The translations under genes were made by a program, and so were the position numbers. Positions 18,885 through 27,158 of a DNA stretch of 64,000 nucleotides are shown here, in pieces. Every line of letters begins with the position of its first letter. Position 1 is the first letter of the stretch. The notes under the pieces are model-generated. The model saw nothing but the letters and a program-made list of their open reading frames with translations. It was not told the DNA's origin and did no database searches. Source of the stretch: Winogradskyella flava (GTDB taxonomy: Bacteria > Bacteroidota > Bacteroidia > Flavobacteriales > Flavobacteriaceae); contig NZ_JACLCP010000002.1 in the NCBI RefSeq assembly GCF_014243395.1, forward strand, positions 186,001 through 250,000, read 5' to 3'.

Positions 18885-21098
18885 TTAGAAACTAACCCTA
18901 TAGTCACAACCCGTTTTGTAATTGCTACAACCAAACGCGGTTTTCCCTTTTAAGATGTTTCCCGTTTTACATTTAGGGCAGGTATCACCAGCTTCTATTT
19001 TCGCTTGTTTAGGTTCTAGCTTTAACTTAAAGGCCTCATCAAAACGCAATAAGCCTTCAATGGATTTACCATCAACTTTAAAGCCTTTAAGATTTACGGT
19101 TGAGCCTTTATCTAATAATCGTAAATACTGATTTTCAGATATCTTTTTATCACCAAAACTAAACGGTAGTGTAAAATCACAATCTTTTCCGTATCGATTG
19201 CAGCCATAAGCTGATTTCCCTTTTAAAAGCATTCCAGATGGACACTTAGGACAAGAACGACCAACCAAAGCGGTTTTTTTAGAAATGGACTTGGCTTTTT
19301 TCTTCTCGCTAGTCTTATTGTTTACAGCAGAAATGCGTGTTTGAACCTTTTCACTTCTAACTTCATAAACTAAAGCATCCACCATACGCTTCATACCTTT
19401 TATGAAGGCATTAGCACTTATTTTACCTTTTTCAATATCCTTGAGTTGCTTTTCCCAAGTTCCGGTTAACTCGGCCGATTTCAATAATTCATTTTGTATG
19501 GTGTCAATTAACTGAATCCCTGTCACCGTGGGCAGAATTTGCTTTTTATTCCGTTCTATGTATTTACGCTTAAAGAGTGTTTCAATAATATTGGCTCGTG
19601 TCGATGGACGCCCTATGCCATTTTCTTTCATTAAATCCCTTAATTCATCATCATCGACTTGCTTTCCTGCCGTTTCCATAGCGCGTAGGAGTGAGGCTTC
19701 GGTAAATTGCTTAGGAGGCTTGGTTTGTTTCTCTAGAAATAATGGCTCATGCGGACCTTTTTCGCCTTTGGTAAATGTAGGGAGATTGTTGTCTTTTTGG
19801 TTACTGAGCGAAGTCGAAGTATCAAAAACCACACGCCAGCCTTTAGACAGGATTTCTTTTCCTGTGGTCTTAAAATTCACATCAGCCGCTTTTCCAATAA
19901 CGGTGGTGTTGGAAACTTTACAATCATCATAAAATACAGCAATAAAACGCTTTACAATGATGTCATATACTTGCTCTTCATTGTACTGTAAATGTGTTTG
20001 CATTCCTGTTGGAATAATAGCGTGGTGATCGGTCACCTTTTTATCATTAAATACCCTGGTAGATTTTTTAATCTTTTTATTTAATAATGAAGATGTAAGG
20101 TTCGAGTAATTAGTAAGTTTTGATAATACACCTTTAATTTTAGGGTAAACATCGTTAGGCAAAAATGTAGTATCCACTCTTGGGTAGGTTACCACCTTTT
20201 TTTCATATAGTTTTTGTGCGATTTTAAGAGTCTCATCTGCAGAAAAACCAAATTTGGTATTGCAATACACTTGCAATCCAGTTAAGTCAAATAGCTTAGG
20301 GGCATATTCCGTACCTTTCTTTTTGGTGATAGATACAATTTCAAAATCATGTTCCTTCACTTTTTTAGCTAAAACCTCACCATCTTCCATTTTTAGAAAT
20401 CGGCCTTCTTCATAACTAAATAACGTTTCCCGATACAATGTTTGTAATTCCCAATAGGGCTGTGGCTGGAAGTTCTCGATGTCTTTATAACGATTTACCA
20501 ACATGGCAAGGGTTGGTGTTTGTACACGCCCCACGGACAATACTTGCTTGTGCCCGCCGTGTTTAACTGTATACAAACGCGTCGCATTAATCCCTAAAAG
20601 CCAGTCTCCAATAGATCTTGAAAATCCTGCATAATAGAGATTATCGTACTCAGTAGATGATTTTAAGCTATTGAAACCTTCCTTAATAGCTTCAGTGGTT
20701 AATGATGAAATCCATAAACGTTTCACCTCACCCTTATAATTGGCCTGATTGAGTACCCATCGCTGAATCAATTCACCTTCCTGACCAGCATCACCACAAT
20801 TAATGACCACTTCAGCTTTATCAAATAAACCTTTAACAATGTTGAATTGTTTCTTAATACCTTCATTATCTGAAACTTTTACATGGAATTTATCGGGTAG
20901 CATTGGAAGATTATTCAAATCCCAACTTTTCCAATGTGGCTTATAGTCACTAGGCTCGGACAATGAACACAAATGACCAAAGGTGTAGGTGACTGCATAG
21001 CCATTGCCCTCAAAGTAACCATCACGTTTTGTGGTAGCACCTAAAACAGAGGCAATTTCTCTGGCAACACTTGGTTTTTCGGCAATACAGACTTTCAA
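18885..21098 (-). CDS. topB: DNA topoisomerase III (type IA)
   Basis: A 737-residue type IA topoisomerase that relaxes and decatenates DNA through a 5'-phosphotyrosine. It has an N-terminal Toprim domain (CIAEKPSVAREIA; DAGQEGELIQRW), the RSIGDWLLGINATR segment, the VLSVGRVQTPTLAML motif and the active-site region VVTYPRVDTTFLP with Y305. The C-terminus has two zinc-ribbon-like repeats (CPKCPSG...GCNRYGKDC and CPKCKTG...GCSNYKTGC). A REP-like sequence is embedded in the coding region at 19803-19820. It is 58 bp downstream of the M23 peptidase gene on the same strand. Confidence 0.92.
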   Translation of the reverse strand: MKVCIAEKPSVAREIASVLGATTKRDGYFEGNGYAVTYTFGHLCSLSEPSDYKPHWKSWDLNNLPMLPDKFHVKVSDNEGIKKQFNIVKGLFDKAEVVINCGDAGQEGELIQRWVLNQANYKGEVKRLWISSLTTEAIKEGFNSLKSSTEYDNLYYAGFSRSIGDWLLGINATRLYTVKHGGHKQVLSVGRVQTPTLAMLVNRYKDIENFQPQPYWELQTLYRETLFSYEEGRFLKMEDGEVLAKKVKEHDFEIVSITKKKGTEYAPKLFDLTGLQVYCNTKFGFSADETLKIAQKLYEKKVVTYPRVDTTFLPNDVYPKIKGVLSKLTNYSNLTSSLLNKKIKKSTRVFNDKKVTDHHAIIPTGMQTHLQYNEEQVYDIIVKRFIAVFYDDCKVSNTTVIGKAADVNFKTTGKEILSKGWRVVFDTSTSLSNQKDNNLPTFTKGEKGPHEPLFLEKQTKPPKQFTEASLLRAMETAGKQVDDDELRDLMKENGIGRPSTRANIIETLFKRKYIERNKKQILPTVTGIQLIDTIQNELLKSAELTGTWEKQLKDIEKGKISANAFIKGMKRMVDALVYEVRSEKVQTRISAVNNKTSEKKKAKSISKKTALVGRSCPKCPSGMLLKGKSAYGCNRYGKDCDFTLPFSFGDKKISENQYLRLLDKGSTVNLKGFKVDGKSIEGLLRFDEAFKLKLEPKQAKIEAGDTCPKCKTGNILKGKTAFGCSNYKTGCDYRVSF
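19803..19820. repeat. REP-like motif inside topB
   Basis: ACTGAGCGAAGTCGAAGT, a motif commonly found between genes in flavobacteria, is here in frame and encodes part of the sequence DTSTSLSN in a loop of topoisomerase III. Confidence 0.5.
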
Positions 21099-21156
21099 AT
21101 CAACTCATTTTTTTGAAGTCGCAAATTACAGAAATTTAAAATTTTATACTGTAATA

Positions 21157-22098
21157 TTAAGGCTCTAAAACTAACTTTTGGCCAATTTTTAGTGTGGTAC
21201 TTTTTGTGATAGCATTAGCATCACAAATGGAATTGATGGATATATTGTTACGTCTAGAAATACCATAAAGTGTATCGCCTTTTTTCACAACGTATACTTT
21301 TTCCCTTTTTGTCATGAGGCTTGCAAGAGCAACTTCCTCTTTCGATTTTAAAACGTTTACTTTACTGACGCGCCTAGAATTATGATATTGTGGACGTGTC
21401 CACTTTTGAGTAACCCAAACGGTTTTTGCCCTTATGGCATTTTTTGGAGAAAAATCAAAAACGTATTCTGGATGGATATATTCGCCTTTATAGCTCACCT
21501 CGAGATGTAAATGGCTTCCTCTGGAATTTCCAGTGTTTCCGCCTTTACCTATGTACTGTCCTCTAGAAATACTGTCATTGGCTTTAACAGCAATGTTTGA
21601 GAGATGTGCATAAGTCGTTTCCAAACCATTATAATGTCTCACTACAATTGTTTTTCCAAAACCTCTGGCATAACTGGCATATCGCACGATACCATCTAGC
21701 ATCGCGATTACTGAATCGCCTGTCACTAAATCAATATCTATACCTTTATGCGGACGACCTCTTCGCCATCCATAGCGAGATGTTACCACTTTTTTATGAA
21801 GAACCGGTGATGTATACGTGGTATCGTTAAATGCTATGCCAATAGGATATTGTACTAGTGTATTTCTGTAAGGATTGTAGACATTGGTCTCCCAATATTC
21901 GGCTTTGATATCGATAGGCTGAATAGTGTCCTCATAGCTTACAATGGGAATCAAGACTTCTTTTTCAATAAGGCCTTTTTTAAAACTTAGTGCAGGTTCT
22001 TTAATTATAATCTTTAGCGAATCATTCGCTAAATCATCTTGACTAAAAGCACTGAGGGACAGTAGCACCATAGCAAGAACTACAGTAAATAATTTCAT
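21157..22098 (-). CDS. M23 peptidase with C-terminal LysM domain
   Basis: A 313-residue exported peptidoglycan hydrolase. Signal peptide 1-19 (AFSQ). The M23 (lysostaphin/LytM-type) domain has SRYGWRRGRPHKGIDID with zinc ligands H117 and D121, the YAHLS motif (H165) and GSHLHLE (H199). Residues about 268-311 are a LysM domain (VVKKGDTLYGISRRNNIS) that binds glycan. All catalytic positions are present, so it is probably an active endopeptidase in cell-wall turnover or division rather than an EnvC/NlpD-type activator. Confidence 0.88.
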   Translation of the reverse strand: MKLFTVVLAMVLLSLSAFSQDDLANDSLKIIIKEPALSFKKGLIEKEVLIPIVSYEDTIQPIDIKAEYWETNVYNPYRNTLVQYPIGIAFNDTTYTSPVLHKKVVTSRYGWRRGRPHKGIDIDLVTGDSVIAMLDGIVRYASYARGFGKTIVVRHYNGLETTYAHLSNIAVKANDSISRGQYIGKGGNTGNSRGSHLHLEVSYKGEYIHPEYVFDFSPKNAIRAKTVWVTQKWTRPQYHNSRRVSKVNVLKSKEEVALASLMTKREKVYVVKKGDTLYGISRRNNISINSICDANAITKSTTLKIGQKLVLEP

Positions 22099-22287
22099 AA
22101 TGGACTAATCAACAGCGTCTTACAAAAGACTTTATTGAAATATTTTTGATTAATAGCTTGACGAATTTAAAAAAATAAATGCTTCAAACGTTTTTTGATA
22201 CTTATAAGTTATTAACGATGGGATCGTAAATTATTGTTTAATCCGGCAAATACATGCCGTTTATTTAAAAGATTTATCAAATAGCCG

Positions 22288-22295
22288 TAATTTTG
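22288..22295 (+). promoter_or_regulatory. -7 box (TAATTTTG) before the helicase gene
   Basis: Matches TAnnTTTG 21 bp before the start at 22317. No clear -33 element. Confidence 0.35.
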
Positions 22296-22316
22296 CTTTT
22301 CATAAAAAACATCTAA

Positions 22317-23870
22317 ATGTCTCAGACCAACCAAGTGATTCAAGAGAAGAAAACCGATAAAGAACTTTACCAGTACCAACAAGGTGCTATAAGCAGAATT
22401 TTTGAAAAGTTCGATAATGCTCCAGACGATTATCATCTCTTATACCAGCTCCCAACAGGCGGTGGAAAAACAGTTATCTTTTCTGAAATGGTTCGTCAAT
22501 ACCTTAAGAATCACGATAAAAAGGTCTTGGTAATGACGCATAGAATAGAACTTTGTAACCAAACTTCCAAAATGCTGACAAGTTTTGGCGTGACCAATAA
22601 AGTCGTGAACAGTAAGGCAAATCTAGACGATCAAGCGGACTACTCCTGTTTCGTGGCTATGGTCGAAACGCTTAATAATCGTCTGAATGATAACAAATTA
22701 GATATTTCAGATGTTGGCTTAGTCATTATTGATGAAGCACATTACAACTCCTTCACTAAACTCTTTAAGTTTTTTGAAAAGTCTTTCATCCTTGGAGTCA
22801 CGGCGACGCCTTTAAGTTCTAACAAAGAGCTACCCATGAAAGACAATTACAATGAGTTAATTGCTGGTGAGACCATCGAAAACCTCATTGAAAATGAATT
22901 TCTGGCGCGCTGCGAAACCTATGCCTATGATATGGGATTAACATCACTCGAGGTAGGTTCTAATGGTGATTATACGGTAAAGTCTTCTGAAGATTTATAT
23001 ACGAGTCCAGCGATGTTGCAAAAAACAGTAGATGCATACAAAAAGCATGCGCTAGGGAAGAAAGCACTGATTTTTAACAATGGTATTAGTACGTCTATTA
23101 GTGTGTATTATGCGTTTCGCGAAGCGGGCTTGCCGATAATGCACTTGGATAATACAGCAACCAAAAAGCAACGTAAACAGATTTTGGACTGGTTCCATGA
23201 AACACCTGATGCTATTTTAACCTCAGTGAGTATTTTAACCACAGGGTTTGATGAGCCTACGATTGATACGATTATTCTAAATAGAGCTACCAAATCCTTG
23301 ACGCTCTATTATCAGATGATAGGTAGAGGCTCACGTATATTGAACAACAAATCTAAATTCACCGTTATTGACCTAGGAAACAACCTATATCGATTTGGAC
23401 CTTGGGGAGCAGATTTGGATTGGGAATTGATTTTTAAATCGCCCAACTGGTATGCCGATCGCATTAAAAGTGATGAGGCTATTGAAGCCAACTTTAAGCA
23501 TGAACTGGATGATGAGATTAAAGGTGAGTTCTCTAAATCCGAAGACACCTATTTTGATATTAAACAGACTTATAAAGATGCTGTGGACGCTGGCGAATCG
23601 TCAAAAGTCGTTTTGGAACGTTCCATAGAGCAGCATGCAAAAATCTGTATAGAAAACAGTGAGGATGTCTACGATGCACTAGGATTGGCTAAGCTTCTAA
23701 AAGGCGATATCAATATGCGTATAGAGATCTATGCGAAATGCATCAGTAAAAGCACACACAACTTCTTGAAGTGGCTCAAGGACGATTACCAAAAGAAGTT
23801 GAATTCGTATTTACGCACAAACTTTGATGAGAAGTTTGAAGAAATTCATGGTTATCCACCAGAGGACTAA
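22317..23870 (+). CDS. SF2 DEAH helicase, SSL2/type III restriction-like
   Basis: A 517-residue helicase with motif I PTGGGKT (46-52), motif Ia VMTHRIEL, motif II DEAH (139-142), motif III GVTATP, motif V LTTGFDEP and motif VI YYQMIGRGSR. The order and spacing match SSL2-like DNA helicases. The C-terminal 140 residues are helical, without a nuclease motif. It acts in DNA metabolism; no restriction partner is nearby, and the next gene is DUF2452, so this is probably a core repair-type helicase. Confidence 0.85.
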   Translation: MSQTNQVIQEKKTDKELYQYQQGAISRIFEKFDNAPDDYHLLYQLPTGGGKTVIFSEMVRQYLKNHDKKVLVMTHRIELCNQTSKMLTSFGVTNKVVNSKANLDDQADYSCFVAMVETLNNRLNDNKLDISDVGLVIIDEAHYNSFTKLFKFFEKSFILGVTATPLSSNKELPMKDNYNELIAGETIENLIENEFLARCETYAYDMGLTSLEVGSNGDYTVKSSEDLYTSPAMLQKTVDAYKKHALGKKALIFNNGISTSISVYYAFREAGLPIMHLDNTATKKQRKQILDWFHETPDAILTSVSILTTGFDEPTIDTIILNRATKSLTLYYQMIGRGSRILNNKSKFTVIDLGNNLYRFGPWGADLDWELIFKSPNWYADRIKSDEAIEANFKHELDDEIKGEFSKSEDTYFDIKQTYKDAVDAGESSKVVLERSIEQHAKICIENSEDVYDALGLAKLLKGDINMRIEIYAKCISKSTHNFLKWLKDDYQKKLNSYLRTNFDEKFEEIHGYPPED

Positions 23871-23894
23871 AACTCAATTTGTAGAGACATTGTT

Positions 23895-24344
23895 ATGAAA
23901 AAGAAAGATCAACATACTGAGAAGAAACCTGATCTCGTTGTATTTGACGAGGACAAACAACGTTATGATGCCGCGTTTAGACCTTATGCCACCAATGTTG
24001 GTGCACCTCAAATACAACTACCAAGCAATGGCAGTTGGAAAAGCTCTCAAATCTATAAAGCCAATAAGCATTTGAAAGCCAAGTATGAAGCCATAAAATC
24101 AGAGTATGAGCAGTTGTTAGAGGTTTTGGAATACAACGAGCTGGTTACCAATGCAAAATTTACTTTCGAACCTTTGGTTGGTGAAACTTATCATTTATAT
24201 AACAATGTTAAAGAAGAACCATTCTTATCTATTATAGATCCCAATAGTTGCAGTTTTAGTCATTTGGGCTCTTTTAGATTAACTTCAGATTATCTATGGG
24301 AAAGGGTAGAGGAACAGGAAAAACCTGTGCTGCCAAAGAAATAG
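23895..24344 (+). CDS. DUF2452 family protein
   Basis: A 149-residue soluble protein matching DUF2452: DEDKQRYDAAFRPYATNVGAP, the LKAKYEAIKSEYEQLLEV helix, FTFEPLVGETYHLY, and SFRLTSDYLWE near the end. The family is mainly in Bacteroidota and marine bacteria and has no known role. It starts 24 bp after the helicase stop, so probably cotranscribed. Confidence 0.8.
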   Translation: MKKKDQHTEKKPDLVVFDEDKQRYDAAFRPYATNVGAPQIQLPSNGSWKSSQIYKANKHLKAKYEAIKSEYEQLLEVLEYNELVTNAKFTFEPLVGETYHLYNNVKEEPFLSIIDPNSCSFSHLGSFRLTSDYLWERVEEQEKPVLPKK

Positions 24345-24460
24345 GTCATGGCGGATAGTTTACAAAGCCACAGTTATAACTTTAGAGAAGTGTTTTTTAC
24401 TTAATTTATACCAGCAAATTAAATTACCACTTATATCTGCGTATTCTCGAAAGTACAAAT

Positions 24461-24468
24461 TACCTTTG
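24461..24468 (+). promoter_or_regulatory. -7 box (TACCTTTG) before the DEAD-box gene
   Basis: TAnnTTTG match 17 bp before the start codon at 24486. The expected -33 TTG is not obvious. Confidence 0.4.
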
Positions 24469-24485
24469 CCCCATAATAAACGGTT

Positions 24486-25604
24486 ATGACAACATTTTCA
24501 GAATTAGGGGTGAGCCAACCTTATATAAAAGCGCTTAAGGAACTCAACATTATAAATCCTACGGAAATTCAAGAGGCCGTACTTCCGGTTCTTTTGGATT
24601 CTAAAACCGATTTAATTGGTTTAGCTCAGACCGGCACTGGTAAAACCGCAGCTTTTGGTTTACCTGTGCTTAGAGCTATAGATACCAAAAATAGTCAAGT
24701 ACAAGCCCTTATTATCGCGCCAACTCGCGAATTAGTACGGCAAATACAAAAACAACTTTTTAGGTTTACGAAATACACAGATCAAAAGATTTTTGCCGAG
24801 GCTGTTTATGGCGGTGAGAAAATGGATAGACAGATTAAAGCGCTGACAAGAACCACACATATCGTTGTAGCTACACCAGGACGGTTACTCGATTTAGTAG
24901 AACGAGGTGCAGTAGATATATCTAATGTTAAAATTTTGGTATTAGATGAAGCTGACGAAATGCTAAGCATGGGTTTTAAAGAAGACCTCAATAGAATATT
25001 AAAGTTCAATACAGCTAAGCGAAATACCTGGTTGTTTTCTGCGACAATGCCAGAAGAGATTAAGCGTATTGTAAACACATATATGTCACCAGATGCAGTC
25101 AGGATAGAGGTGAACAAAAATGCTTTAGTTAATGCAAATATTTCGCATCATTTCATTCAGACGACCATTAAGGATAAATTAAATATGATCGTCCGAATTT
25201 TAGAAAAGCGCCAAGATGAAAGAGGCATTATTTTCTGTAGAACAAAAGCAGGTACAAAAAATTTAGCACAGCAATTACAGCACGAAGGTTTCGCAGTAGG
25301 TGCTTTAGAAGGCGATATGCAACAGAAAGAACGTGATAAAGTGATGCGTGCCTTTAAAAATGAAAGTCTGCAAGTCCTAATTTCAACAGATGTATCTGCT
25401 AGAGGTATCGATGTTAATAATTTAGCGTTTGTTTTACATCATCAACTCCCTGAGCAGTTGGACTATTACACGCACCGGAGTGGAAGAACGGCACGAGCTG
25501 GTAAAACAGGACAATCCATCGCTTTGATTATTACTGGAGAAATGCAAAAAGTAGTCGATATACAAAGTGCTTTAGACATTACATTTAGAGAAATCACCCT
25601 ATAA
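24486..25604 (+). CDS. DEAD-box RNA helicase
   Basis: A 372-residue ATP-dependent RNA helicase with Q motif (NPTEIQEAVLP), motif I AQTGTGKT (47-54), APTRELV, TPGR, DEAD, SAT, and motif VI HRSGRTARAG. It ends right after the second RecA domain, lacking the RNA-binding tail of DbpA or DeaD, so it is a minimal form. A cspA-like gene follows 54 bp later, suggesting a joint role in unfolding mRNA in the cold. Confidence 0.9.
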   Translation: MTTFSELGVSQPYIKALKELNIINPTEIQEAVLPVLLDSKTDLIGLAQTGTGKTAAFGLPVLRAIDTKNSQVQALIIAPTRELVRQIQKQLFRFTKYTDQKIFAEAVYGGEKMDRQIKALTRTTHIVVATPGRLLDLVERGAVDISNVKILVLDEADEMLSMGFKEDLNRILKFNTAKRNTWLFSATMPEEIKRIVNTYMSPDAVRIEVNKNALVNANISHHFIQTTIKDKLNMIVRILEKRQDERGIIFCRTKAGTKNLAQQLQHEGFAVGALEGDMQQKERDKVMRAFKNESLQVLISTDVSARGIDVNNLAFVLHHQLPEQLDYYTHRSGRTARAGKTGQSIALIITGEMQKVVDIQSALDITFREITL

Positions 25605-25658
25605 GGATTCTTGGCATCATTGTTGAATTACCTATTATAATTATTAAAATTAAATATA

Positions 25659-25850
25659 ATGAGTAAAGGAACAGTAAAATTCTTCAATGACGCCAAAGGT
25701 TTTGGTTTTATTACAGAAGAAGGTTCAAACAAAGAGCACTTTGTGCACATTTCTGGATTGATAGATGAGATTCGCGAAGGCGATGTGGTCGAATTCGATC
25801 TTACAGAAGGTAAAAAAGGATTAAACGCCGTAAACGTAAAAGTTATTTAA
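25659..25850 (+). CDS. cspA: Cold shock protein, CspA family
   Basis: A 63-residue single cold-shock domain: GTVKFFNDAKGFGFITEEG (RNP1) and KEHFVHISGL (RNP2). It binds single-stranded RNA/DNA as a chaperone. Its C-terminal end (EGKKGLNAVNVKVI) resembles that of the extended cold-shock protein at 17782-18237. A strong terminator follows. Confidence 0.92.
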   Translation: MSKGTVKFFNDAKGFGFITEEGSNKEHFVHISGLIDEIREGDVVEFDLTEGKKGLNAVNVKVI

Positions 25851-25872
25851 TATATCGCTTAACCTAAATTAC

Positions 25873-25903
25873 AAAAGCCCATCAATATGTGATGGGCTTT
25901 TTC
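25873..25903 (+). terminator. Rho-independent terminator
   Basis: Stem AAAAGCCCATC/GATGGGCTTTT with loop AATATGT and a trailing T run, 22 bp after cspA. Confidence 0.85.
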
Positions 25904-26067
25904 TATGCTTAATTTTTTGTAAACACTAACACTTATAGCCTCATGCCAATTAGGATATCAGAGAAATATTACGTAGATTTCGAAGACCAATTCTCATAAA
26001 GCTTACCCAATATATAGTTATCCCTAATTTACTACCTGTTTTGATGGCTCAGTTGAGCCTTATCCTA

Positions 26068-26100
26068 TTTGTTGTTTACTAAAAGTGCCTATTAATTTTG
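26068..26100 (+). promoter_or_regulatory. Bacteroidota-type promoter
   Basis: A -33-like TTTGTTG (26068-26074) and a -7 box TAATTTTG (26093-26100) are 18 bp apart (TTG to TA). They lie 14 bp upstream of the ATG at 26115. Best promoter match in the window. Confidence 0.55.
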
Positions 26101-26114
26101 ATATATAAGATTAG

Positions 26115-26615
26115 ATGGAATTAAGTGTGCCAAAAGTTCAAGATGAAATTACTGAAGAAGACCTTTCGTATGTTCTAAAAAGTCCATGGAAATTTTCGAC
26201 TTATGAGTGGAAGCTCTACAACATTCACAATGAGAAAACAGCATTTGACACCTTAATGGAGCAGTTTGAATCTTGTCGTAAGGACGGATTTAGCAAGATA
26301 TTTAGGACTCCGGATAATTTACCCTTACTTATCCTAATGGCCGTTAAAACCAGTGCCACGAAATTACATTGCTATTTGGTGGCAAGTAAGCATATGGAAG
26401 AGCAAAGTCAGGCACTAAAAGTCACTTTTGAAATGCGCAAGATTTTAGAAGAGCAATCTCATAATTATAGGGGCTGCACGCTTGTGGTTTATTCTCAATC
26501 AAAAGAGACTAACAAACAGATGTCTTGGTTACGTTTTCTTGGCTTAAAGTATAAGCCCGAAGGTAATGTTGGAGACTCTAAATATTTTGAATATGAATCA
26601 AGGGTAAAAGCCTAA
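26115..26615 (+). CDS. Hypothetical protein, possibly acyltransferase-like fold
   Basis: A 166-residue soluble protein. The second half (residues 70-150) alternates strands and helices in an order that recalls GNAT-type folds, with a closing WLRFLGLKYKPEGNVGDSKY resembling the last strands of phage-type acetyltransferase-like proteins. The acetyl-CoA-binding Q/RxxGxG/A motif is not seen, so activity is doubtful. It has its own promoter and no evident operon partner. Confidence 0.5.
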   Translation: MELSVPKVQDEITEEDLSYVLKSPWKFSTYEWKLYNIHNEKTAFDTLMEQFESCRKDGFSKIFRTPDNLPLLILMAVKTSATKLHCYLVASKHMEEQSQALKVTFEMRKILEEQSHNYRGCTLVVYSQSKETNKQMSWLRFLGLKYKPEGNVGDSKYFEYESRVKA

Positions 26616-26712
26616 ACATCTTATTTAGGGAATTTTTAAAAAAATTTTTAATGATATAAAAGCATACTGAATTAATTAATCAATATATAATTTTAACTTA
26701 AAATCAATACTT

Positions 26713-27153
26713 ATGGGAGGAGGAAAACCAGGTAACACAGTAATTACCTTAACCGTTGACACAGACGCATTAATTTCAGATCCAAGCAATATAAAAAATT
26801 GCGTTGTTTTTTCGGATAATCAAAGTGACCCAGCAGAAAACCCAGGTCACCCAGAAACTTATGTGTCTACAGTGATCAAGGGTTCATCTTGCACATGGCA
26901 AGGCGTTGCAAAAAATGGAAGAGATACAATAAATATCACCGACGTAGCCAAAAAGTCTGTTGATGGTGGTGCAGATATTTTGGAAGAAATTGCCTTGGGA
27001 GACCCATTCGATGACCCAAAAGTAACCGCAAAGGTAAAAAACAAAGACATTACTGGACCTGAGTCTTATAACGTTACTTTCATGATAAATAAAAATGAGA
27101 GTCAGGTTTATACTATAGATCCAAAATTAAGAATGAAAGGACGAACAAGATAA
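26713..27153 (+). CDS. Hypothetical protein of the cyclase operon
   Basis: A 146-residue soluble beta-rich protein (MGGGKPGNTVITLTVDTDAL...). It has no signal peptide and no cysteine-rich or catalytic motif; the pattern of alternating strands with a W in CTWQGVAKNGRDTIN suggests an immunoglobulin- or jelly-roll-like domain. It ends 5 bp before the adenylate cyclase start, so the two are surely cotranscribed. It may be a ligand-binding or regulatory partner of the cyclase, which is inference only. Confidence 0.55.
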   Translation: MGGGKPGNTVITLTVDTDALISDPSNIKNCVVFSDNQSDPAENPGHPETYVSTVIKGSSCTWQGVAKNGRDTINITDVAKKSVDGGADILEEIALGDPFDDPKVTAKVKNKDITGPESYNVTFMINKNESQVYTIDPKLRMKGRTR

Positions 27154-27158
27154 ATACT

